From: an uncultured Clostridium sp.
Lineage (GTDB): Bacteria; Bacillota; Clostridia; Lachnospirales; Lachnospiraceae
Reading direction: 5' to 3'
Length of the DNA stretch: 19,423 nucleotides
Assembly: GCA_900555045.1 (NCBI GenBank)
Contig: USJW01000096.1
Coordinates: forward strand, 1-19,423
The notes below the pieces were generated by a model. That model had not been told where the DNA came from, made no database searches, and worked only from the letters and a program-made list of their open reading frames with translations. The translations under genes and the position numbers were made by a program. Below, piece by piece: positions 15,008 to 19,423 of the stretch (position 1 is the first letter of the stretch; every line of letters starts with the position of its first letter).

Positions 15008-16477
15008 ATGAAGTGCAGAACGAAAGTGAACGGATGGATTGCGGCGGTGGCCGCAGTGAGTGTGCTGGCCGCTGGCTGCGGCGTGCGCACGGATACGCCA
15101 GTGGAGAGCGGGGCGACTGCCCCGGTGGAGACGACAGCCGTGCAGACAGAGCCGGGGACAGTGGAGAAGCCCACGCATCCGGAACCGGCCACCATTGAGC
15201 CGTTCCCGACGGAGGAATCCCAGACGGAGGCGGAGGCGCTGGACAATGGAAACCGGATCGTTCTGATGACGGATATACACTATCTGGCGTCCTCCCTGAC
15301 GGATGGAGGGGAGGCGTTCCAGACGATGATCGACCACGGCGACGGCAAGCTGGTAAACTATGTGTCCGAGATCGTGGACGCAGCGTTTGAGGAGGCGGTG
15401 AGCCAGCGGGCGGATGTGCTGATCTTAAGCGGGGATCTCTCGCTGAACGGCGAGAGGGAGAGCCATGAGGAGATGGCGCAGAAGCTGGCCAAGGTGGAGG
15501 CGGAGGGGCTCCCGGTGCTTGTGATCCCGGGAAATCACGACATCAACAATCCCCGGGCCGCCGGATATGAGGGGAATGACATTTACCCCGCAAAGAGTAC
15601 GACGCCGGAGGATTTCGCCGAGATCTACCGGGATTTCGGCTATGGTGAGGCGTACAGCCGTGATTCGTCTTCCCTGAGCTACGTCTACCAGCTGAACGAC
15701 CACCTGCGGATTTTGATGTTGGATACCTGCCAGTATGAGCCAAGGAATCTGGTGGGCGGAATGATCAAGACGGAGACCTACGACTGGATTGAGCGGCAGC
15801 TGAATGAGGCGGACGCGGACGGTATGAGCCTGCTGCCGGTGGCGCACCACAACCTGTTGGATGAGAGCAAGATCTATGTGGACAACTGCACCATCGAGCA
15901 CAGCGAGTACCTGATCGACCTCCTGGAGGCCCGAAATATTCCGCTGTTTCTCAGCGGCCATCTCCATGTTCAGCATTACATGCAGCACAACGACATCGGG
16001 ATCTATGAGGTTGTGACCAGCTCCTTAGCCACGCCGCCCTGTCAGTACGGGGTGTTGGACTACATGCGGGATGAGACGTTCTCCTACCGCACCGAACAGG
16101 TGGATATGGAGCGGTGGGCCAAGCGCCACCACGTGACGGATGAGAATCTGCTGAATTTTGACACCTACAGCCCGCCCACGCTGAACAAGATTTTCTATAA
16201 CCAGGCCTACGACGCCATGAAGGATTCGCGGGAGGAGGAGACGGGGGATCTGTTCGTGAAGCTGAAGGAGTCGGAAAAGCAGCAGATGTCCCAGGTCTAC
16301 GCGGATATCAACGCGGCCTGCTATGCGGGTAAGGCGGTGGATGTGGTGGAGGAAGGCAAGACACGCCCGGGCTTTGCAATGTGGGAGGAGTACTGCTACC
16401 CGCCGGTGCTGTTTGAGTATCTGGAGTACATTGTGGAGGACGCGGTCAAGGACTACAACCGCCTGGTGGTGAACTAG
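15008..16477 (+). CDS. Lipoprotein metallophosphoesterase (calcineurin-like)
   Basis: Exported metal-dependent phosphoesterase of 489 residues. The lipoprotein signal peptide has lipobox LAAGC (Cys24), and a Thr/Pro/Glu-rich linker (about 28-78) spaces the domain from the membrane. All metallophosphatase motifs are present in order: TDIH (D89, H91), SGDLS (D143), PGNHD (N177, H178), VAHHN (H280/H281) and SGHLH (H318, H320). Such enzymes hydrolyse phosphodiesters or phosphomonoesters; the substrate outside the cell is unknown. I prefer ATG 15008 (GAGGT at 14996-15000) over ATG 15005 one codon earlier. It probably shares a transcript with the GH18 gene and ends at the strong terminator at 16500. 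The C-terminal 120 residues after the GHLH motif are helical and not recognised. Confidence 0.9.
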   Translation: MKCRTKVNGWIAAVAAVSVLAAGCGVRTDTPVESGATAPVETTAVQTEPGTVEKPTHPEPATIEPFPTEESQTEAEALDNGNRIVLMTDIHYLASSLTDGGEAFQTMIDHGDGKLVNYVSEIVDAAFEEAVSQRADVLILSGDLSLNGERESHEEMAQKLAKVEAEGLPVLVIPGNHDINNPRAAGYEGNDIYPAKSTTPEDFAEIYRDFGYGEAYSRDSSSLSYVYQLNDHLRILMLDTCQYEPRNLVGGMIKTETYDWIERQLNEADADGMSLLPVAHHNLLDESKIYVDNCTIEHSEYLIDLLEARNIPLFLSGHLHVQHYMQHNDIGIYEVVTSSLATPPCQYGVLDYMRDETFSYRTEQVDMERWAKRHHVTDENLLNFDTYSPPTLNKIFYNQAYDAMKDSREEETGDLFVKLKESEKQQMSQVYADINAACYAGKAVDVVEEGKTRPGFAMWEEYCYPPVLFEYLEYIVEDAVKDYNRLVVN

Positions 16478-16499
16478 GTAACCACAGAATGGATGGGAT

Positions 16500-16557
16500 A
16501 CCGGAAATTGAGATCGGAGCGGCATTTGCCGCCGTCTCGATTTCCGGTTCTTTTTTT
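16500..16557 (+). terminator. Rho-independent terminator after metallophosphoesterase
   Basis: A long stem begins ACCGGAAATTGAGA (16500-16513) and closes with TCTCGATTTCCGGT (16535-16548), with a further GCGGC/GCCGC section inside. It is followed by TTC and seven T residues (16551-16557). Confidence 0.92.
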
Positions 16558-16609
16558 GCCGCCAGGGTGAATATATTGAAACAAGTAATTGCATGTGGAG
16601 CGTCATTTG

Positions 16610-17344
16610 ATGAAGCATTCTGCGTGGCAGACCTTTATGGGGATTCTGCTGCTTTTGATTGTGTGTGTGGTGTCCTGGGAGGCGGGAACCCTGGCCGCGG
16701 TGGAAAACCGGAGGTCACAGATGCAGGAGGAGAAGCCGTTAGTGGTGATCGATGCCGGGCACGGCGGATTTGACCCGGGAAAGGTGGGCATAGACGGGCA
16801 GCTGGAGAAGGACATCAACCTGAGCATCGCCATGCGCCTGAAGGAATATCTGGAGGCATCCGATGTGAATGTGGTGCTGACGCGCGACACGGATACCGGG
16901 CTTTACCAGTCCGGGGACAGCCACAAGAAGGTGGCGGATATGCGCAGGCGGTGCGACATTATCAATGAGGCCAGGCCGGACGTGGTGGTGAGCATCCATC
17001 AGAACAGCTATCACCAGGAGGAGATCAACGGCGGCCAGGTATTCTACTACAAGACGTCCCAGAACGGAAAACGCCTGGCGGAGATTTTGCAGAAGCGGTT
17101 CGACTACGTGCTGGGCGATAAAAACCGCCGCGTGGCTAAGGCCAACGACAATTATTACCTGCTGCTGCATGTGAAGGAGCCCATCGTGATTGTGGAGTGT
17201 GGTTTTTTGAGCAACCGGCAGGAGGCGAAGAATCTGGAGAGTGACGAGTACCAGGACCGCATGGCCTGGACCATCCATATGGGGATTTTGCAGTATTTGA
17301 ATACCCGGGAGGGAGCGCAGGCGGGGAACGGGAAGACGGTGTAG
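16610..17344 (+). CDS. cwlD: N-acetylmuramoyl-L-alanine amidase, CwlD-like
   Basis: Amidase_3 enzyme that cleaves the muramic acid to L-alanine bond of peptidoglycan. The CwlD branch prepares muramic-delta-lactam in the spore cortex. It is 244 residues, with one N-terminal hydrophobic segment (about 9-24) acting as signal or anchor. Zinc ligands and the catalytic residue are present: H51 in DAGHGG, E66 in QLEKDINL, H130 in VSIHQNSY and E196 in IVECGFLSN. The size, lack of extra wall-binding repeats and N-terminal anchor fit CwlD better than lytic autolysins. ATG 16610 follows TGGAG by 9 nt; the longer frame would start from TTG at 16589. It has no clear promoter of its own after the terminator at 16500, although AT-rich sequence at 16571-16590 could hold one for a sporulation sigma factor. 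Confidence 0.87.
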   Translation: MKHSAWQTFMGILLLLIVCVVSWEAGTLAAVENRRSQMQEEKPLVVIDAGHGGFDPGKVGIDGQLEKDINLSIAMRLKEYLEASDVNVVLTRDTDTGLYQSGDSHKKVADMRRRCDIINEARPDVVVSIHQNSYHQEEINGGQVFYYKTSQNGKRLAEILQKRFDYVLGDKNRRVAKANDNYYLLLHVKEPIVIVECGFLSNRQEAKNLESDEYQDRMAWTIHMGILQYLNTREGAQAGNGKTV

Positions 17345-17353
17345 CGCCCATAA

Positions 17354-17393
17354 ATTAAGAGGTTGATGGAACGGATTCCACCAACCTCTTAAT
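17354..17393. terminator. Bidirectional terminator hairpin between convergent genes
   Basis: ATTAAGAGGTTG (17354-17365) pairs with CAACCTCTTAAT (17382-17393); after an A/C mismatch TGGAA pairs with TTCCA around a CGGA loop. It separates cwlD (plus) from the mini-lipoprotein gene (minus). The symmetric A/T ends allow use in both directions. The hairpin shares its left arm, GAGGTTGATRGAACRG, with a hairpin at 19293. Confidence 0.8.
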
Positions 17394-17400
17394 TGCATGT

Positions 17401-17595
17401 TTATTTAATAATTTCCATTATGCCAGTGACCGCGCTGTCAATCGCATCCGCTCCCTGGTTGATATAGTAGTGTTTCTGACACAACCCTTCTTTGTAGACC
17501 TCATTTTTGCATCCCTCGATCTTACAATGTTTCGTGCAGCCGGTCATAAGTGCCATAAAGCATATGAGCAGGGCTAAAGTGGTGAGTTTCTTCAT
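17401..17595 (-). CDS. Small Cys/His-rich lipoprotein
   Basis: 64-residue predicted lipoprotein with lysine-rich start, hydrophobic core and lipobox LMTGC (Cys20). The mature part is only about 45 residues. It begins TKHCKIEGCKNEVYKEGLC and continues QKHYY, a C-x4-C-x8-C-x2-H spacing that could form a small zinc-binding or disulfide knot, followed by a short helix with no other motif. I do not recognise a named family. The start has AAAGGAG 9 nt upstream, located inside the last codons of the upstream zinc-ribbon gene, and only one base separates the two genes. Coupling suggests that the two products act together at the membrane. Confidence 0.75.
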   Translation of the reverse strand: MKKLTTLALLICFMALMTGCTKHCKIEGCKNEVYKEGLCQKHYYINQGADAIDSAVTGIMEIIK

Positions 17596-17596
17596 A

Positions 17597-18046
17597 TCAA
17601 TTTTCTCCTTTGTTAAATTGTGATATTAATTTTTCTAATTGTTCGGTCTGTCTCTTCTGACACGCATGCATATCAAACAGACAGCTTGTCATTTTTTTAA
17701 TATTTTGGGCCATGGAGTTGAATACCATAGCGATACATACAGAATAAAGAGTTGTAACAAACAGCATAATTCCCACGATCGCATAGCTTACATCACTCTC
17801 ATCAGATGTCATCCAAAAGCTCATCAACAGGATCAGACCTGCAAATACAAGTACGATGTTGGTCATAACTGAAAATAGGTTGGTCCAAAAAGAACCGGCG
17901 GCTTTTTCTGAAGCCTCTTTCGCTAAATTTTCATCCTCCGTTTTCTTGGGGGCGGAATCAGTCAGCTTTTTTCCGCACTCCGGACAAAAGGCATCTCCTT
18001 TGTTTATCAGTGTTCCGCATTCTGGGCAAAACATTTTTTCACTCAT
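17597..18046 (-). CDS. Zinc-ribbon membrane protein
   Basis: 149-residue protein that opens with a zinc ribbon: FCPECGTLI then FCPECGKKL, Cys 7/10/21/24. An acidic/lysine linker (about 30-50) follows, then two transmembrane helices (about 57-79 and 86-109), and a C-terminal amphipathic, coiled-coil-prone tail (about 112-149) with MHACQKRQTEQLEKLISQF. The ribbon would face the cytoplasm if the pair of helices forms a hairpin. AGAGGAT lies about 5 nt before the start. The gene lies 15 bp downstream of another zinc-ribbon gene and directly precedes the mini-lipoprotein gene. Bacterial zinc-ribbon/TM proteins of this type are common and mostly uncharacterised; I assign no function. Confidence 0.8.
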   Translation of the reverse strand: MSEKMFCPECGTLINKGDAFCPECGKKLTDSAPKKTEDENLAKEASEKAAGSFWTNLFSVMTNIVLVFAGLILLMSFWMTSDESDVSYAIVGIMLFVTTLYSVCIAMVFNSMAQNIKKMTSCLFDMHACQKRQTEQLEKLISQFNKGEN

Positions 18047-18061
18047 ATTCTTATCCTCTTT

Positions 18062-18565
18062 TTATAAAAAAGTTTTTCCGCAACTTGTACAGAATTTTGC
18101 GTCGATACTGCAGACCGCGCCGCAGCTGCAAGTTTTTTCACTCACAGCGATCTCGCTTCCCGAAGGAGTTGTCAGTTCTGCTCCACACTGAATACAGAAT
18201 TTACCGGTCGTCACATTTTGAGCCCCGCACACCGGACAGAGCTTTTGAGGAGACGAACTGTTGCTGGTTTTTCCCAAAGCCCGGTCCCGCTCGATCTCCA
18301 ACTGCGTGATCCTGCTTTGGTACATCTGGATCATGCCCTCTTTCTCCTGTATCTCTTTGCAGGGGATATCAATTTCAGAAATATCTAAATTGTCTGTCTT
18401 CCATAGGTTATAAATCAGTTTTCCCAGCTGATTAAAAGATTCTTCAATCACCGCAGTCTCTGTTTTTACAGAGCCCTTGATTTTCTCAATCTCTAAATAG
18501 GTGCTGGTATTCACGCTGGCCGACAGTATGCCCTTGTTAATTCCGATTTTCACTTTTTCTAGCAT
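18062..18565 (-). CDS. Double zinc-ribbon protein
   Basis: 167-residue soluble protein. The N-terminal part (1-68) is mixed alpha/beta and not recognised. Residues about 69-97 (KEIQEKEGMIQMYQSRITQ and on) look coiled-coil. The C-terminus has two zinc ribbons: LCPVC...FCIQC (about 110-130) and TCSCGAVC...FCTSC (about 145-165). Paired ribbons after a coiled coil suggest a scaffold or nucleic-acid/protein-binding role, but nothing more precise is supported. GGAGGGG lies a few bases before the ATG. It is the first gene of the three-gene minus operon, whose promoter overlaps the TATACGC/GCGTATA double dyad. Confidence 0.8.
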   Translation of the reverse strand: MLEKVKIGINKGILSASVNTSTYLEIEKIKGSVKTETAVIEESFNQLGKLIYNLWKTDNLDISEIDIPCKEIQEKEGMIQMYQSRITQLEIERDRALGKTSNSSSPQKLCPVCGAQNVTTGKFCIQCGAELTTPSGSEIAVSEKTCSCGAVCSIDAKFCTSCGKTFL

Positions 18566-18603
18566 TGTACCCCTCCCCCCCTTTCTCCTGGTATTTCATC
18601 CCA

Positions 18604-18632
18604 ATAATAGCACATTTTTACTATATACGCAA
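18604..18632 (-). promoter_or_regulatory. Promoter of the zinc-ribbon operon
   Basis: On the minus strand TTGCGT (18632-18627) and TATTAT (18609-18604) are 17 bp apart, and the -10 is preceded by TG at the extended position. The -35 lies inside the first dyad of the operator at 18624-18655, so binding there would directly control the operon. Confidence 0.65.
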
Positions 18633-18655
18633 GCGCGTATACGCCGAAGCGTATA
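18624..18655. promoter_or_regulatory. Double-dyad operator between divergent genes
   Basis: Two perfect 7-4-7 inverted repeats interlock: TATACGC-AAGC-GCGTATA (18624-18641) and TATACGC-CGAA-GCGTATA (18638-18655). They share the central TATA, so the half-sites repeat every 14 bp. The block lies between the minus-strand zinc-ribbon operon and the plus-strand XRE regulator gene and overlaps the operon's -35. It is most likely the binding site of that regulator, controlling both directions. Confidence 0.75.
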
Positions 18656-18699
18656 AAAATATACTATTTCATTACACCACTATTGAAAGGGGAAATAAT

Positions 18700-18942
18700 A
18701 TGAATGTAAAAGATGCCACTGCAAAAAGAATTGAGCTGCTGTGCAAAGAAAGAGGGATTGCTTACAATGAGCTGGCGAACATTTGCGGCCTGACTCCGTC
18801 CACTGTTTATAGCATTTTTGATTCGCGCCGGCGGAATATCTCGCTGTCCACTGTCAAAAAGATATGTGACGGCTTTGAACTGACACTGGGCGAGTTTTTT
18901 TCACACCCCCTTTTTGATGCTTTGGAACAGGAGCTGCAGTAG
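18700..18942 (+). CDS. Small Cro/CI (XRE) family regulator
   Basis: 80-residue protein that consists of little more than a helix-turn-helix: RIELLCKERGIAYNELANIC (helices 1-2), LTPSTVYSIFDSRRRNIS (recognition region) and STVKKICDGFELTLGEFF, the usual closing helices. ATG 18700 is preceded by AAAGGGG with a 7-nt gap; the longer frame from 18565 would run through the promoter and operator and overlap the divergent gene, so it is rejected. It lies divergent to the zinc-ribbon operon, with the double-dyad operator between them, which fits an autoregulating repressor. It has no ligand-binding domain, so any signal probably acts through another protein. Confidence 0.85.
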   Translation: MNVKDATAKRIELLCKERGIAYNELANICGLTPSTVYSIFDSRRRNISLSTVKKICDGFELTLGEFFSHPLFDALEQELQ

Positions 18943-18950
18943 AAACAGAA

Positions 18951-18989
18951 CAAGGGAAAGCCGCGTTGCGATTTCGCGGCTTTCCCTTG
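18951..18989. terminator. Terminator hairpin after the small XRE gene
   Basis: CAAGGGAAAGCCGCG (18951-18965) pairs perfectly with CGCGGCTTTCCCTTG (18975-18989) around a 9-nt loop. The T-run after it on the plus strand is short (CTTTGC), so the stem strength carries the call. Confidence 0.8.
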
Positions 18990-19039
18990 CTTTGCAAAAT
19001 TTAGAACATCGCAGGCTGTCTTCGGCCTGGCAGACACAC

Positions 19040-19077
19040 AAAAATAGCGGAAGTCCTTGTAAATCAAGGCTTCCGCT
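19040..19077 (-). terminator. Minus-strand terminator downstream of the tRNA remnant
   Basis: AGCGGAAG-T-CCTTG (19046-19059) pairs with CAAGG-CTTCCGCT (19065-19077) with one bulged T and a five-base loop. Read on the minus strand it is followed by ATTTTTG (19045-19039). It sits just downstream of the tRNA 3'-end fragment at 19091-19112 and is probably the original terminator of that tRNA transcription unit. Confidence 0.7.
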
Positions 19078-19090
19078 GGAAATAAAAAAG

Positions 19091-19112
19091 AGCGCGAGAC
19101 GGGATTCGAACT
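19091..19112 (-). other. tRNA 3'-end remnant, probable attachment site
   Basis: Read on the minus strand this gives the T-loop TTCGAAT (19110-19104), the 3' half of a T-stem CCCGT (19103-19099), and a seven-base acceptor strand CTCGCGC (19098-19092). A T-run follows downstream, as at the end of a tRNA gene. The matching 5' T-stem (ACGGG) and the rest of the cloverleaf are absent: the bases before the T-loop (GAGAG) do not pair. A tRNA fragment cut at the T-loop is the usual product of integrase-mediated insertion at a tRNA 3' end. The element side would be to the right (higher coordinates), and the intact tRNA beyond the window. Confidence 0.65.
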
Positions 19113-19157
19113 CTCCCAATGTCGGGAAAGCTACTAAAATCAAGGAGGAACGCATAC

Positions 19158-19190
19158 TGTCTAACGTGTGTCTACAGGTTGTCTACAACT
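19158..19190. repeat. Three 11-bp-spaced TGTCTA repeats
   Basis: TGTCTA occurs at 19158, 19169 and 19180, each exactly 11 bp apart; the second and third copies extend to TGTCTACA. Repeats in phase with the DNA helix about 50-70 bp from a probable attachment core resemble arm-type binding sites of tyrosine recombinases or sites for an accessory protein. The assignment is an inference from spacing and location. Confidence 0.5.
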
Positions 19191-19292
19191 AGAAATTCAG
19201 AGAGGAAAGCTGTCAAGGGGTCTGCGGAGCAGATACATTTTACCCCTTTACTGCTTGCTATAGGTATTGACCAATGTCCCAGAATTGTAAAG

Positions 19293-19326
19293 GAGGTTGA
19301 TAGAACAGTTTTTGTCTATCAACCTC
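19293..19326. terminator. Hairpin terminator next to the gene end at the right edge
   Basis: GAGGTTGATAGA (19293-19304) pairs with TCTATCAACCTC (19315-19326) around a 10-nt loop that contains TTTTT. AAAGGAGG (19289-19296) can alternatively pair with CCTCCTTT (19333-19340). It lies 19 bp past the stop codon of the minus-strand gene and probably ends its transcript. Its left arm resembles the hairpin at 17354-17393. Confidence 0.65.
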
Positions 19327-19344
19327 TTGATTACCTCCTTTGGA

Positions 19345-19422
19345 CTAATCATCATCACAACAAGGATTTGCCAGTTTCTTCATTTCCTCCCGTGTAAATA
19401 TATAATATTTTCCATTAAAATA
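19345..19422 (-). CDS. C-terminal end of an unidentified minus-strand gene (partial)
   Basis: A reading frame enters from the right edge on the minus strand and stops at TAG (19347-19345). The visible 25 residues read like a true protein end: YFNGKYYIFTREEMKKLANP, then CCDDD. It is directly followed by a hairpin terminator, which supports a genuine gene end. The family cannot be determined from this stretch. Because it lies on the element side of the tRNA remnant, it may belong to an integrated mobile element. Confidence 0.5.
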   Translation of the reverse strand, partial: YFNGKYYIFTREEMKKLANPCCDDD

Positions 19423-19423
19423 C

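Noticed and set aside
14368..15246. Minus-strand 292-codon open frame
   Set aside because: Antisense to the GH18 and metallophosphoesterase genes; no motif, no ribosome binding site, and composition typical of antisense frames in GC-rich genes.
18565..18699. N-terminal 45-codon extension of the small XRE gene
   Set aside because: It would be read through the double-dyad operator and promoter region; ATG 18700 has a well-spaced ribosome binding site and starts directly before the helix-turn-helix.
19091..19165. Complete tRNA gene on the minus strand
   Set aside because: Only the T-loop and 3' strands match; no D-arm, anticodon arm or 5' acceptor strand can be paired, so it is called a remnant only.
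18901..19397. Several overlapping 80-90 codon frames on both strands
   Set aside because: They cross terminator hairpins, the tRNA fragment and the TGTCTA repeats, and their translations show no protein-like pattern.
1..19423. CRISPR array, insertion sequence or rRNA
   Set aside because: No regularly spaced direct repeats of CRISPR length, no transposase and no rRNA-like sequence were seen; the only short periodic repeats are the three 11-bp-spaced hexamers at 19158-19190.

Overview
The window looks like chromosome from an anaerobic, spore-forming member of the Bacillota, most likely a Lachnospiraceae-type clostridium. Evidence: strong AGGAGG-type ribosome binding sites, a MecA adaptor for ClpC, a CwlD-type sporulation amidase, a DUF1858 redox-disulfide protein typical of anaerobes, a TRAP transporter, and GC-rich coding sequence with AT-rich promoters. 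The assignment is inferred from gene content; no rRNA or other taxonomic marker is present.

Layout. (1) 101-5801: a rightward operon behind a clean promoter (TTGACA, 17 bp, TATTAT). It encodes a crotonase-fold protein, a 2-hydroxyacid-dehydrogenase-like protein that lacks catalytic residues, a complete three-part TRAP carboxylate transporter (lipoprotein receptor, small and large permease) and an aldo/keto reductase. An XRE regulator (5900-6931) follows, fused to an ImmA/IrrE-like domain that has lost its zinc motif; it probably starts inside the reductase 3' end region from its own promoter. (2) 7116-7319: a small DUF1858 cysteine protein with its own promoter and a strong terminator. (3) 7431-9323: uxuA (mannonate dehydratase) and a FadR-type GntR regulator, preceded by a promoter with a GTATAC-centred dyad that fits the regulator's operator. 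(4) 9440-10177: mecA on the minus strand. (5) 10434-12963: an unusual rightward cluster. It encodes a Ser/Thr kinase fused to a MinD/CpaE-like P-loop domain, a second stand-alone P-loop-like protein of the same type, a 45-codon ORF and a 98-residue protein. Neither P-loop has the usual lysine; both end in G-x-T-H. This is the best candidate for an undescribed system. (6) 13279-17344: cell-envelope genes, namely a membrane-anchored SH3/GH18 glycosidase, a lipoprotein metallophosphoesterase and the CwlD-type amidase.

(7) 17345 to the end is more AT-rich and looks accessory. Three minus-strand genes (two zinc-ribbon proteins and a Cys-rich mini-lipoprotein) diverge from a small Cro/CI-type regulator; between them lies a striking double dyad built from TATACGC/GCGTATA. 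To the right, 19091-19112 matches the 3' end of a tRNA gene on the minus strand whose 5' part is replaced. Next to it are three TGTCTA repeats at exact 11-bp spacing, which suggests the end of an integrated element extending beyond the window. A gene 3' end on the minus strand enters at the right edge.

Several starts were moved downstream of the longest ORF because a good ribosome binding site and/or promoter lies inside the longer frame (crotonase, TRAP receptor, XRE/ImmA-like, UxuA, GntR, GH18, CwlD, small XRE).
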